Source: Gammaproteobacteria bacterium (GTDB taxonomy: Bacteria > Pseudomonadota > Gammaproteobacteria > UBA9214). Taken from it: a stretch of DNA of 6,353 bases. Below the pieces are notes generated by a model. It saw only the letters and a program-made list of their open reading frames with translations. It was not told the DNA's origin and did no database searches. The stretch's first letter is position 1, and each line of letters begins with the position of its first letter. The DNA lies in assembly GCA_029881775.1 (NCBI GenBank), contig JAOULY010000123.1, positions 1-6,353 of the forward strand, in the 5' to 3' direction. This document shows, piece by piece, positions 1-4,355 of this stretch. A program made the position numbers and the translations under genes.

Positions 1-609
1 ATCAGCGGCCTTGACCCTGCCTGCATATGACAGTGTCAGCGCATTCGCGGAACCACTGTCGCTGGCGGTAATGATCAGCTTCTGGTTGCCGCTGTTGCCG
101 AATACGATCGTCGCGCTGACGCCCGGATTGGCAGTAGAGTTGTTAATAGCATCCTTGATATCACCGAGCGTACTGGCCGTACCCAGGTCCACTGTCAGCG
201 TATTTGCGGGATCGGTACCTACCTGGATAGTCAGGGCGTCATTGTTTTTCCCGCCGATAGTGTTTGTAGCGGGCAGTTCCTGGGAGGCGAACTTGTGCCG
301 TTCGGCAAGCCGTATAACCTCTATGCCGTAGGTAGATGCGGCTGCTGTATCGGTAGCCGACGCCGTATACACCGCGTCGTTCCCTGATGTGGCGTTGTAT
401 ATTTTCAGGGCCTCAGGCGAGCTGAGTTTTTTCATGGCATCCTGAAATGTCGACAGCGCGCTTTTCAGGTCGCCATAGGCGCTGATACGCGTGTCTATCG
501 TATTTTTCTTCTGCTGCAGCAGGTTGAGCGGGCGCCGCTCGAGGGCCATTAACTGCGAAACGATAGAATCAACATCCAGCCCCGAAGTTATCCCCGCTGC
601 ACTCAACAT
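1..609 (-). CDS. fliD: Flagellar hook-associated protein 2 (filament cap FliD), N-terminal part; cut by window start
   Basis: FliD forms the pentameric cap at the tip of the flagellum and helps flagellin subunits fold and insert as the filament grows outside the cell. Only the first 203 codons are present; the C-terminal part lies beyond base 1 (family members are usually 450 residues or more). The N-terminus carries the FliD_N signature: GITSGLDVDSIVSQLMALER at about residues 6-25, followed by PLNLLQQKKNTIDTRISAYG and a helical stretch with SALSTFQDAMKKLSSPEAL. An in-frame TGA two codons upstream rules out any earlier start than the ATG at 609. No strong Shine-Dalgarno is visible, only an AGGG rather far upstream. 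It follows flaG by 40 nt on the same strand, so co-transcription with fliC-flaG is likely. The identification is firm. Confidence 0.95.
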   Translation of the reverse strand, partial: MLSAAGITSGLDVDSIVSQLMALERRPLNLLQQKKNTIDTRISAYGDLKSALSTFQDAMKKLSSPEALKIYNATSGNDAVYTASATDTAAASTYGIEVIRLAERHKFASQELPATNTIGGKNNDALTIQVGTDPANTLTVDLGTASTLGDIKDAINNSTANPGVSATIVFGNSGNQKLIITASDSGSANALTLSYAGRVKAAD

Positions 610-649
610 GTCTCAAGTATCCCTGTCATCTGACTGCGCAAAACTGCAA

Positions 650-1039
650 TCAGGCTTCTTCGTTAAACAACAGGCTCTGGCTATCGCCGACATGCCTGAT
701 GAGCGACATCATGTCCTCGGAAGGAATCTGGCGAATAACCTCGTCGTTCGTCATATCAATGACCTTGACGACAATCCGCCCGCTGTCATCATCGACACTG
801 AAACGTATACTGCGATTCATTTCCTGCAGCATCGCATTCAGCTCTTCGACTACCTCTGGCAGCTTGTCCGCAGTCTGCACATCGTTTTCGCGCTTTTCGC
901 TTGCATCAACCTTTGTGTGGGACTTGTCAATACCGGTAACTGCAGGCACTGCCCTGCCAGCCTGCGAAGGTTGCCGACCCTGGTGAGTCACAATCCCTGC
1001 GGCCACCTGCGACAGTTGTTGTGTAACTAGTTCATTCAT
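650..1039 (-). CDS. flaG: FlaG family flagellar protein
   Basis: A 129-residue FlaG-family protein. FlaG proteins are encoded beside flagellin and fliD and have been linked to filament length control, though their molecular role is not well defined. Residues 1-60 are variable and polar. Residues about 60-118 form the conserved domain: KLPEVVEELNAMLQEMNRSI, then the beta-rich FSVDDDSGRIVVKVIDMTN and the family hallmark EVIRQIPSEDMMSLI. The tail LLFNEEA is also typical. I choose the ATG at 1039: an AGGTGG Shine-Dalgarno sits about 7 nt upstream, and the GTG that could extend the frame to 1048 lies within that ribosome site. The gene lies between fliC (about 116 nt upstream, with tandem hairpins in between) and fliD (40 nt downstream), the usual order. 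Confidence 0.93.
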   Translation of the reverse strand: MNELVTQQLSQVAAGIVTHQGRQPSQAGRAVPAVTGIDKSHTKVDASEKRENDVQTADKLPEVVEELNAMLQEMNRSIRFSVDDDSGRIVVKVIDMTNDEVIRQIPSEDMMSLIRHVGDSQSLLFNEEA

Positions 1040-1067
1040 AGTAACCACCTGCTAAAAGGCGGGGGCC

Positions 1068-1089
1068 CACCGGGCGTCCATGCCCGGTG
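1068..1089 (-). promoter_or_regulatory. Strong hairpin with ATGGAC hexaloop, upstream of flaG (candidate CsrA site)
   Basis: Read on the minus strand, perfect 8-bp arms CACCGGGC and GCCCGGTG enclose the loop ATGGAC. The GGA lies in a hexaloop of form ANGGAN closed by a C-G pair, matching the described recognition shape of CsrA/RsmE. The hairpin ends about 15 nt before the flaG Shine-Dalgarno. Only a short TTTT follows, about 9 nt after the stem, so a canonical terminator is less likely, although weak attenuation is possible. The structure is seen in sequence; CsrA binding is inferred. Confidence 0.55.
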
Positions 1090-1119
1090 AAGCCACCCTT
1101 TGCAAAATCGGAAGAATCC

Positions 1120-1135
1120 CAGGCATCCATGCCCG
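1120..1135 (-). promoter_or_regulatory. Second hairpin with ATGGAT hexaloop in the fliC 3' region (candidate CsrA site)
   Basis: On the minus strand, arms CGGGC and GCCTG (one G-T wobble) enclose the loop ATGGAT, again ANGGAN with a C-G closing pair. It lies about 20 nt after the fliC stop codon. It is a near-copy of the 1068-1089 hairpin, with the core GGGCATGGAYGCC shared, and the two GGA motifs are about 49 nt apart. The stem is short, so folding needs calculation. CsrA binding is inferred. Confidence 0.45.
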
Positions 1136-1155
1136 ACACGCTTCCTTGCAACTTT

Positions 1156-1959
1156 TTACTGCAGCAGTGACAACACTGACTGCGGTACCTGGTTTGCCTG
1201 GGCAACCATCGCGGTACCGGCCTGCTGCAGAATCTGCAGGCGCGTCAGGTTTGCCGTTTCCATTGCGAAATCGGCATCCATGATACGACTGCGTGCAGCC
1301 GCCTGGTTCTCGGACGCTACTGTCAGGTTATTGATAACCGATTCGAAACGGTTCTGCACCGCACCGTAGGTCGCGCGGGTAGTAGTTACCGTATCCAGCG
1401 CCGTGTCGACGGTACCAAGTGCAGTGGTGGCATTGGCAGCACTCGTAATATCGCCGCCCGGTGCCGCCGAGACCGCACTGGTTGTCACAGCAATTGTATC
1501 CGTAGCGTTAGCGCCGACCTGGAAGGTCTGGGTTGTGGCAGCACTCAGAACGGCAATACCGTTAAACTTGGTGGCGCCGATCTGGCGAGTGATTTCCGTG
1601 TTCAGGGCCTGGAACTCGGCGTTCAGGTTGGCACGGTCACTGGTGCTGTTGGTGGCGTTGGCTGACTGTACGGCCAGTTCACGCATACGCTGCAGCATGT
1701 TGGTGATTTCATTCAGACCGCCTTCAGCCGTCTGTGCCAGCGAGATGGCATCGCCCGCATTACGGACAGCCACATTCAGGCCGCGAACCTGTGCATCAAT
1801 ACGTGATGCAATGGCAAGACCAGCCGCGTCGTCCTTGGAGCTGTTAACGCGCAGACCGGATGACAAACGTTCGATGGATGTCTGGAGTCCGCCCTGTGTG
1901 CGGTTCAGATTGCGCTGTGCTGCCAACGACATGACGTTGGTGTTTATGGAAAGTGCCAT
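1156..1959 (-). CDS. fliC: Flagellin (filament subunit)
   Basis: Flagellin, 267 residues, exported by the flagellar type III apparatus and polymerised into the external filament. The N-terminal D0/D1 region (1 to about 140) is highly conserved: MALSINTNVMSLAAQRNLN, RLSSGLRVNSSKDDAAGLAI (32-51) and QRMRELAVQS (90-99). The C-terminal D1/D0 region (about 180-267) holds RFESVINNL, ARSRIMDADFAMETA and the terminal SVLSLLQ. Only about 40 Ala/Thr/Ser-rich residues lie between them, so the variable D2/D3 domains are essentially absent; this is a short flagellin. The start at 1959 is fixed by the canonical MALSINTN sequence and an AAGGAG Shine-Dalgarno 7 nt upstream. The open frame extends further upstream but without family similarity. 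A sigma-28 promoter lies about 110 nt upstream, as expected for a late flagellar gene. Confidence 0.97.
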   Translation of the reverse strand: MALSINTNVMSLAAQRNLNRTQGGLQTSIERLSSGLRVNSSKDDAAGLAIASRIDAQVRGLNVAVRNAGDAISLAQTAEGGLNEITNMLQRMRELAVQSANATNSTSDRANLNAEFQALNTEITRQIGATKFNGIAVLSAATTQTFQVGANATDTIAVTTSAVSAAPGGDITSAANATTALGTVDTALDTVTTTRATYGAVQNRFESVINNLTVASENQAAARSRIMDADFAMETANLTRLQILQQAGTAMVAQANQVPQSVLSLLQ

Positions 1960-1966
1960 GGTAAAT

Positions 1967-1972
1967 CTCCTT
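1967..1972 (-). promoter_or_regulatory. Ribosome binding site of fliC
   Basis: AAGGAG on the minus strand, 7 nt before the ATG at 1959. It decides this start over the longer open frame. It directly follows the right arm of the 1976-2013 inverted repeat and contains a GGA, so a leader structure or a protein bound here could affect ribosome access. Confidence 0.85.
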
Positions 1973-1975
1973 TTT

Positions 1976-2013
1976 GTCCAGGCATGAACCGGTTTTGCTG
2001 CCCTTCCCTGGAC
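1976..2013 (-). promoter_or_regulatory. Inverted repeat in fliC leader abutting the ribosome site
   Basis: Perfect 7-bp arms GTCCAGG and CCTGGAC separated by 24 nt; the right arm ends 3 nt before the AAGGAG ribosome site. The loop begins GAAGGGC and, with the arm, contains GGA-type motifs. It could be a 5' UTR hairpin controlling flagellin translation or message stability. Its existence is seen; its function is inferred. Confidence 0.4.
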
Positions 2014-2026
2014 CCGGTTTGTAATT

Positions 2027-2060
2027 GGCGGATATATCACTTCCTGTAATATTCACCGCC
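2027..2060 (-). promoter_or_regulatory. Leader hairpin displaying ACAGGAAGT in its loop (candidate CsrA site)
   Basis: On the minus strand the arms GGCGG and CCGCC, then inner arms ATAT and ATAT after a small internal loop (TGA/AT), leave an 11-nt loop TACAGGAAGTG. The loop resembles the CsrA consensus RUACARGGAUGU, lacking one base. It would be near the very 5' end of the fliC message if transcription starts near 2065. CsrA binding is inferred. Confidence 0.4.
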
Positions 2061-2070
2061 TCCGACTGGC

Positions 2071-2097
2071 TTAACGGCCCCGCAGCCATAACCTTTA
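2071..2097 (-). promoter_or_regulatory. Sigma-28 (FliA) promoter of fliC
   Basis: On the minus strand TAAAGGTT (2097-2090), an 11-nt spacer, and GCCGTTAA (2078-2071). The enterobacterial sigma-28 consensus is TAAAGTTT-N11-GCCGATAA, so each half has one mismatch and the spacing is exact. The predicted start near 2065 gives a leader of about 105 nt. Flagellin genes are classic FliA targets, so position and sequence agree. Confidence 0.85.
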
Positions 2098-2206
2098 GCC
2101 CTGACTGTGACCGGACACGGTTAATTACAGGCACCGTGACCACGAACACAATTCAATGCATCCTCTTGTTTTATATGATATTTTGAAATATTTCACCGGT
2201 CTTGCC

Positions 2207-2222
2207 TGGCACCACGCCCGCC
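2207..2222 (+). promoter_or_regulatory. Weak sigma-54-like promoter candidate for the J-PilZ gene
   Basis: TGGCAC, 5 nt, then CCGCC. The sigma-54 consensus is TGGCAC-N5-TTGCW; the -24 half is perfect, but the -12 half keeps only the essential GC. Initiation would fall near 2233, about 85 nt before the ATG at 2319. A chance match is quite possible. Confidence 0.25.
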
Positions 2223-2245
2223 AGGACCTATATATTAAGGTCTGG
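2221..2245 (+). repeat. Inverted repeat around an AT-rich core
   Basis: Arms CCA-G-GACCT and AGGTC-TGG (one unpaired G) flank the 8-nt core ATATATTA. It may be an operator or a transcript hairpin upstream of the J-PilZ gene; it overlaps the end of the weak sigma-54-like site. No function can be assigned. Confidence 0.4.
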
Positions 2246-2318
2246 ACCGGGGCCGCCGGTATTCAGGTAAATCGCTGCCGGTTCGATACTGTTGTGTGAC
2301 AGGGAACAGGTCCGAGCA

Positions 2319-3044
2319 ATGAAGAACCGCCGCAACTACTACCGCATATTGCATGTCCAGCCGGACGCGCCGGTCGATATCGTCAAGGCGAGTTACCGCA
2401 CCCAGATGCAAAAACTCAAAATGCACCCGGACCTTGGTGGAGATGAATGGAATGCCAGCATCCTCAACGAGGCCTACCGCGTATTGTCAAACCCCGAACA
2501 ACGCGCAGCCTATGATGCTACATTTCTCGGCGATCGCGAGGGGCTGTTCCGGTCTGCCCAATCCAGCGGCAACAGGACCGGGAAAAACGGCTACACTGAA
2601 AAAACCGCAGCACCGATCGACATGTCGCTGTGCGCATTCTGCCGCTCACCGCGCCCACCTGACATTTCAGTATTGCCAACGCCGTTCTGCGCCGGCTGCG
2701 GCGCACCCTTGCAGGCAGCAAACACCTTGCGGGCCGTTGGCTCGGCAAAACGCGCCTGCGAACGCATGACTTACCACGCACCGGTTACTGTCTACCTCGA
2801 TACTGAATGCGCAGGTTTGCATGCCACACTCCGTGACCTGTCGCCCATGGGTCTGCAACTGCAAACCCCCGCCCCACTCAGGGCCGAGCAGATAATCCGC
2901 CTCTCGGCTGAAGCTGTCAGCGCAATCGGCCGCGTTATCTTCTGCAACCGCACACGCGACACAGGGCAATTTACAACCGGCATCGCCTTCATTACCGTTA
3001 ATTTCCGGCAGCAGTCCGGGACGTTCATCCGTGAACAAGCGTGA
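2319..3044 (+). CDS. J-domain / zinc-ribbon / PilZ hybrid protein (putative c-di-GMP-responsive co-chaperone)
   Basis: A 241-residue, apparently cytoplasmic protein with three parts. Residues 1 to about 68 are a J domain: NYYRILHV, the essential HPD tripeptide at 36-38 (MHPDLGGD) and NEAYRVLSNPEQRAAYD, so it should stimulate an Hsp70 ATPase. Residues 105-127 hold two CxxC pairs (C105/C108, C124/C127), a probable zinc ribbon. Residues about 143-230 form a PilZ domain with both c-di-GMP-binding motifs, RxxxR (R145, R149) and DxSxxG (D173-G178). The Gly/Phe region of classical DnaJ is absent. I chose the ATG at 2319, where the J-domain similarity begins; a TTG at 2292 would add nine residues. 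It is divergent from fliC and precedes csrA, suggesting a role in motility or surface behaviour, which is inference. The domain calls are strong; the combined function is unknown. Confidence 0.88.
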   Translation: MKNRRNYYRILHVQPDAPVDIVKASYRTQMQKLKMHPDLGGDEWNASILNEAYRVLSNPEQRAAYDATFLGDREGLFRSAQSSGNRTGKNGYTEKTAAPIDMSLCAFCRSPRPPDISVLPTPFCAGCGAPLQAANTLRAVGSAKRACERMTYHAPVTVYLDTECAGLHATLRDLSPMGLQLQTPAPLRAEQIIRLSAEAVSAIGRVIFCNRTRDTGQFTTGIAFITVNFRQQSGTFIREQA

Positions 3045-3051
3045 CAATGAT

Positions 3052-3080
3052 TTGACTTTACCGCTGTACACGGATATAAA
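3052..3080 (+). promoter_or_regulatory. Sigma-70-type promoter for csrA
   Basis: TTGACT (3052-3057), a 17-nt spacer, and TATAAA (3075-3080): five of six matches to each consensus half with ideal spacing. It starts just after the J-PilZ stop codon. Initiation near 3087 would give a leader of about 30 nt. csrA may thus be expressed independently of the gene upstream. Confidence 0.6.
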
Positions 3081-3117
3081 TCGATGCTCTATCCCCACCC
3101 CCAGAGTCTATTTACAC

Positions 3118-3300
3118 ATGCTTATTCTGACGCGCAGAGTCGGCGAATCGCTCATCATTGGTGATGATGTCACGGTGACGGTCCTGGGCGTAAAGGGAAA
3201 CCAGGTCAGAATCGGCATCAAGGCGCCGAAAGATGTTGAAGTACACCGCGAAGAAATTTTCAAGCGCATTCACCCCGGCGAGCACGACGAAAACAAATAA
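3118..3300 (+). CDS. csrA: Carbon storage regulator CsrA (RsmA), RNA-binding translational regulator
   Basis: CsrA is a small dimeric RNA-binding protein that recognises GGA motifs, often in hairpin loops, and changes translation or stability of messages for motility, biofilm and central metabolism. The 60-residue sequence is full length: MLILTRRVGESLIIGDDVTV, VLGVKGNQVRIGIKAPKDV and VHREEIFKRI. R6, R7 and R44 sit at the RNA-binding positions on the first and last strands. The MLILTRR start at 3118 is invariant in the family; an in-frame GTG at 3031 overlaps the upstream gene and adds 29 unrelated residues. No good Shine-Dalgarno precedes the start (only AGAG about 12 nt away). The leader downstream of the predicted transcription start has no GGA, so classic autorepression is not obvious. 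Candidate CsrA-type hairpins lie in the nearby flagellin region. Confidence 0.97.
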   Translation: MLILTRRVGESLIIGDDVTVTVLGVKGNQVRIGIKAPKDVEVHREEIFKRIHPGEHDENK

Positions 3301-3359
3301 CCGGCCGGCCTTGTTGCCCGTCCGCGTTCGCGTCCACTGACCGCCCCGTCCATCAAGTC

Positions 3360-3656
3360 ATGTCAACACTGGCACTGCTGCTGATCATCCTGGTTTCCGT
3401 GCTGTTCTGGCAATACAGTTCGCAAACGCGCGACAAGGCCTTGCGTACCGCACGCGAGACCTGCAAAAGCCGCGGATTACAGTTCCTGGACGGGTCGGCG
3501 GCATTGCAGGGCATCAGGCCGGTCTTCTCCGGCAAGTACGGCCCCGGCCTGCAACGCACCTATACCTTCGACTACAGCGTGGACGGACTGGGACGACACA
3601 CCGGTTGCATCATCATGCACAACGCCCTGGTCGAAGCCATCCTGCTTGATGAGTAA
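3360..3656 (+). CDS. DUF3301-like small membrane-anchored protein
   Basis: A 98-residue protein with one N-terminal hydrophobic segment at about residues 3-19 (LALLLIILVSVLFW), followed by a polar domain. The layout matches the gammaproteobacterial DUF3301 family as I recall it: a helix, then ARETCKSRGLQFLDGSAAL, then an aromatic and basic strand region (RTYTFDYSVDG) and a hydrophobic C-terminus. The domain is probably tethered to the inner membrane; its side is not established here. No clear Shine-Dalgarno precedes the ATG at 3360. It lies 59 nt after csrA on the same strand and overlaps the next gene by 8 nt, so translational coupling is likely. The family's function is unknown, and the family name is from memory. 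Confidence 0.8.
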   Translation: MSTLALLLIILVSVLFWQYSSQTRDKALRTARETCKSRGLQFLDGSAALQGIRPVFSGKYGPGLQRTYTFDYSVDGLGRHTGCIIMHNALVEAILLDE

Positions 3657-4026
3657 GCCCGCAGCCGCAAGCATTGCCGCCTTCAGTAAACGCCTGGAAA
3701 GCGAGCGGGCCGAGTACCTGCACATGTCACCGCCGCAGGACAGCTGCGCACATATTCGTTTTATCGGCACATTCGCCGGCCGGCCGGTGATCTGGGACGC
3801 TAACATCATGACGCTCGCCCATCCCGATGCAGCGGCTGCCGGTGGCTCACACGCGACCGGCAAGCACCAGTTCATCGATATCGATACTGACGGTGATGAT
3901 ATTCGCGGCATCCGCATCGGCCTGTCACTCGCACGCATCGATCAGCCCGCCATACTCAAAACCATTATCATGATCAGGAAATACAAGCGCCTGCATACCG
4001 GTTACCATGCATTCAATGCCAGCTGA
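3649..4026 (+). CDS. Conserved-looking protein of unknown function, overlapping the DUF3301-like gene
   Basis: A 125-residue soluble protein that I do not recognise. The ATG at 3649 lies inside the end of the preceding gene (8-nt overlap, different frame), a layout typical of translational coupling. It has no clear ribosome site of its own; a TTG one codon earlier is a less likely start. No signal peptide or membrane helix is evident. Visible features are an N-terminal amphipathic helix (AAFSKRLESERAEYL), a strand-like core (AHIRFIGTFAGRPVIWDANIMTLA), an acidic stretch (FIDIDTDGDDIRGIRIGLSL) and a basic tail (IRKYKRLHTGYHAF). The opposite strand has a longer open frame here, but it looks compositionally random. 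Its pairing with the DUF3301-like gene suggests related functions. Confidence 0.75.
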   Translation: MSKPAAASIAAFSKRLESERAEYLHMSPPQDSCAHIRFIGTFAGRPVIWDANIMTLAHPDAAAAGGSHATGKHQFIDIDTDGDDIRGIRIGLSLARIDQPAILKTIIMIRKYKRLHTGYHAFNAS

Positions 4027-4033
4027 CGATGTC

Positions 4034-4063
4034 CTGATACGGCGATCAAACGCCTGATATAAT
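4034..4063 (+). promoter_or_regulatory. Extended -10 promoter for the 4098 gene
   Basis: A perfect TATAAT (4058-4063) is preceded by TGA, giving an extended -10 (TGN). A 4-of-6 -35 match CTGATA (4034-4039) lies 18 nt upstream. Initiation near 4070 gives a leader of about 28 nt. Around it, CCTGATA occurs at 4033 and 4053 and CCTGACA at 4072, spaced 20 and 19 nt, which could be operator repeats. The spacer also holds a small GGCG/CGCC inverted repeat. Confidence 0.6.
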
Positions 4064-4097
4064 TCCGACATCCTGACAGGTTCCACGGAGCATCCAG

Positions 4098-4334
4098 ATG
4101 CCATATTTTATATTTGTCGTAACCAGCAACGAGTCCAACCGGAAATCAGCCACGCTGGTCACTGCATACGAAAACTTCAGGGAAGCGAAGAACGAGGTCA
4201 AACGCCTGCGCAAGGAACAGCCGCTGGAACAGAACCAGATCTACAAGATCAATTTTTCGCCAACCGAGGCACAGGCGGAAAAGGAATTGACCGAATACCG
4301 GGAAGAACCGATCGCCAAGGAATGGGAAAAGTAG
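4098..4334 (+). CDS. Small charged protein of unknown function
   Basis: A 78-residue, highly charged, probably cytoplasmic protein. The N-terminus (MPYFIFVVTSNESNRKSATLV) looks like a beta strand and turn. Residues about 23-42 (AYENFREAKNEVKRLRKEQP) form a basic amphipathic helix, and the C-terminus (SPTEAQAEKELTEYREEPIAKEWEK) is a charged helix. There are no cysteines, signal peptide or membrane segment. The ATG at 4098 has a GGAG ribosome site about 9 nt upstream and a good promoter. The ribosome site reads CACGGAGC, with an ANGGA element that could also suit CsrA. It resembles small proteins annotated only as hypothetical in gammaproteobacteria, from memory. It probably heads a two-gene unit with the next gene, 21 nt downstream. 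No function is assigned. Confidence 0.78.
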   Translation: MPYFIFVVTSNESNRKSATLVTAYENFREAKNEVKRLRKEQPLEQNQIYKINFSPTEAQAEKELTEYREEPIAKEWEK

Positions 4335-4355
4335 GCGGCGCAAGCCGGGCATACA

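Larger units (their letters stand above)
2098..2318. other. Divergent intergenic region between fliC and the J-PilZ gene
   Basis: Together with the fliC leader, about 359 nt here are free of genes. The part beyond the sigma-28 promoter contains an AT-rich stretch (about 2165-2195) with the perfect 12-bp palindrome TGAAATATTTCA (2184-2195), a weak sigma-54-like site and an inverted repeat at 2221-2245. No convincing sigma-70 or sigma-28 promoter for the plus-strand gene was found, and no small ORF with a credible ribosome site. Confidence 0.6.

Noticed and set aside
491..1030. Plus-strand open frame of 179 codons across fliD, the intergenic gap and flaG
   Set aside because: It is antisense to two recognised flagellar genes and shows no domain features.
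1403..1987. Long open frame (194 codons) on the plus strand opposite fliC
   Set aside because: It is fully antisense to an unmistakable flagellin gene, has no ribosome site, and its product is a low-complexity Ala/Val/Arg mixture typical of a reverse-strand shadow.
1960..2040. Upstream extension of flagellin by 27 codons
   Set aside because: The extension covers the ribosome site and leader hairpin and has no similarity to flagellin; the MALSINTN start has a strong Shine-Dalgarno.
3031..3117. In-frame upstream extension of csrA from a GTG at 3031
   Set aside because: It overlaps the end of the J-PilZ gene and its own promoter, and adds 29 residues unlike any CsrA; MLILTRR is the conserved start.
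3301..3359. Possible serine tRNA after csrA, as in enterobacteria, or a terminator
   Set aside because: The 59-nt gap cannot hold a tRNA, and the GGCCGGCC palindrome has no loop or T run to make a terminator.
3477..3938. Minus-strand open frame of 153 codons opposite the DUF3301-like and unknown genes
   Set aside because: Longer than the plus-strand gene at 3649 but with random-looking composition; the plus-strand pair has a typical coupled overlap and one member with a recognisable family layout.
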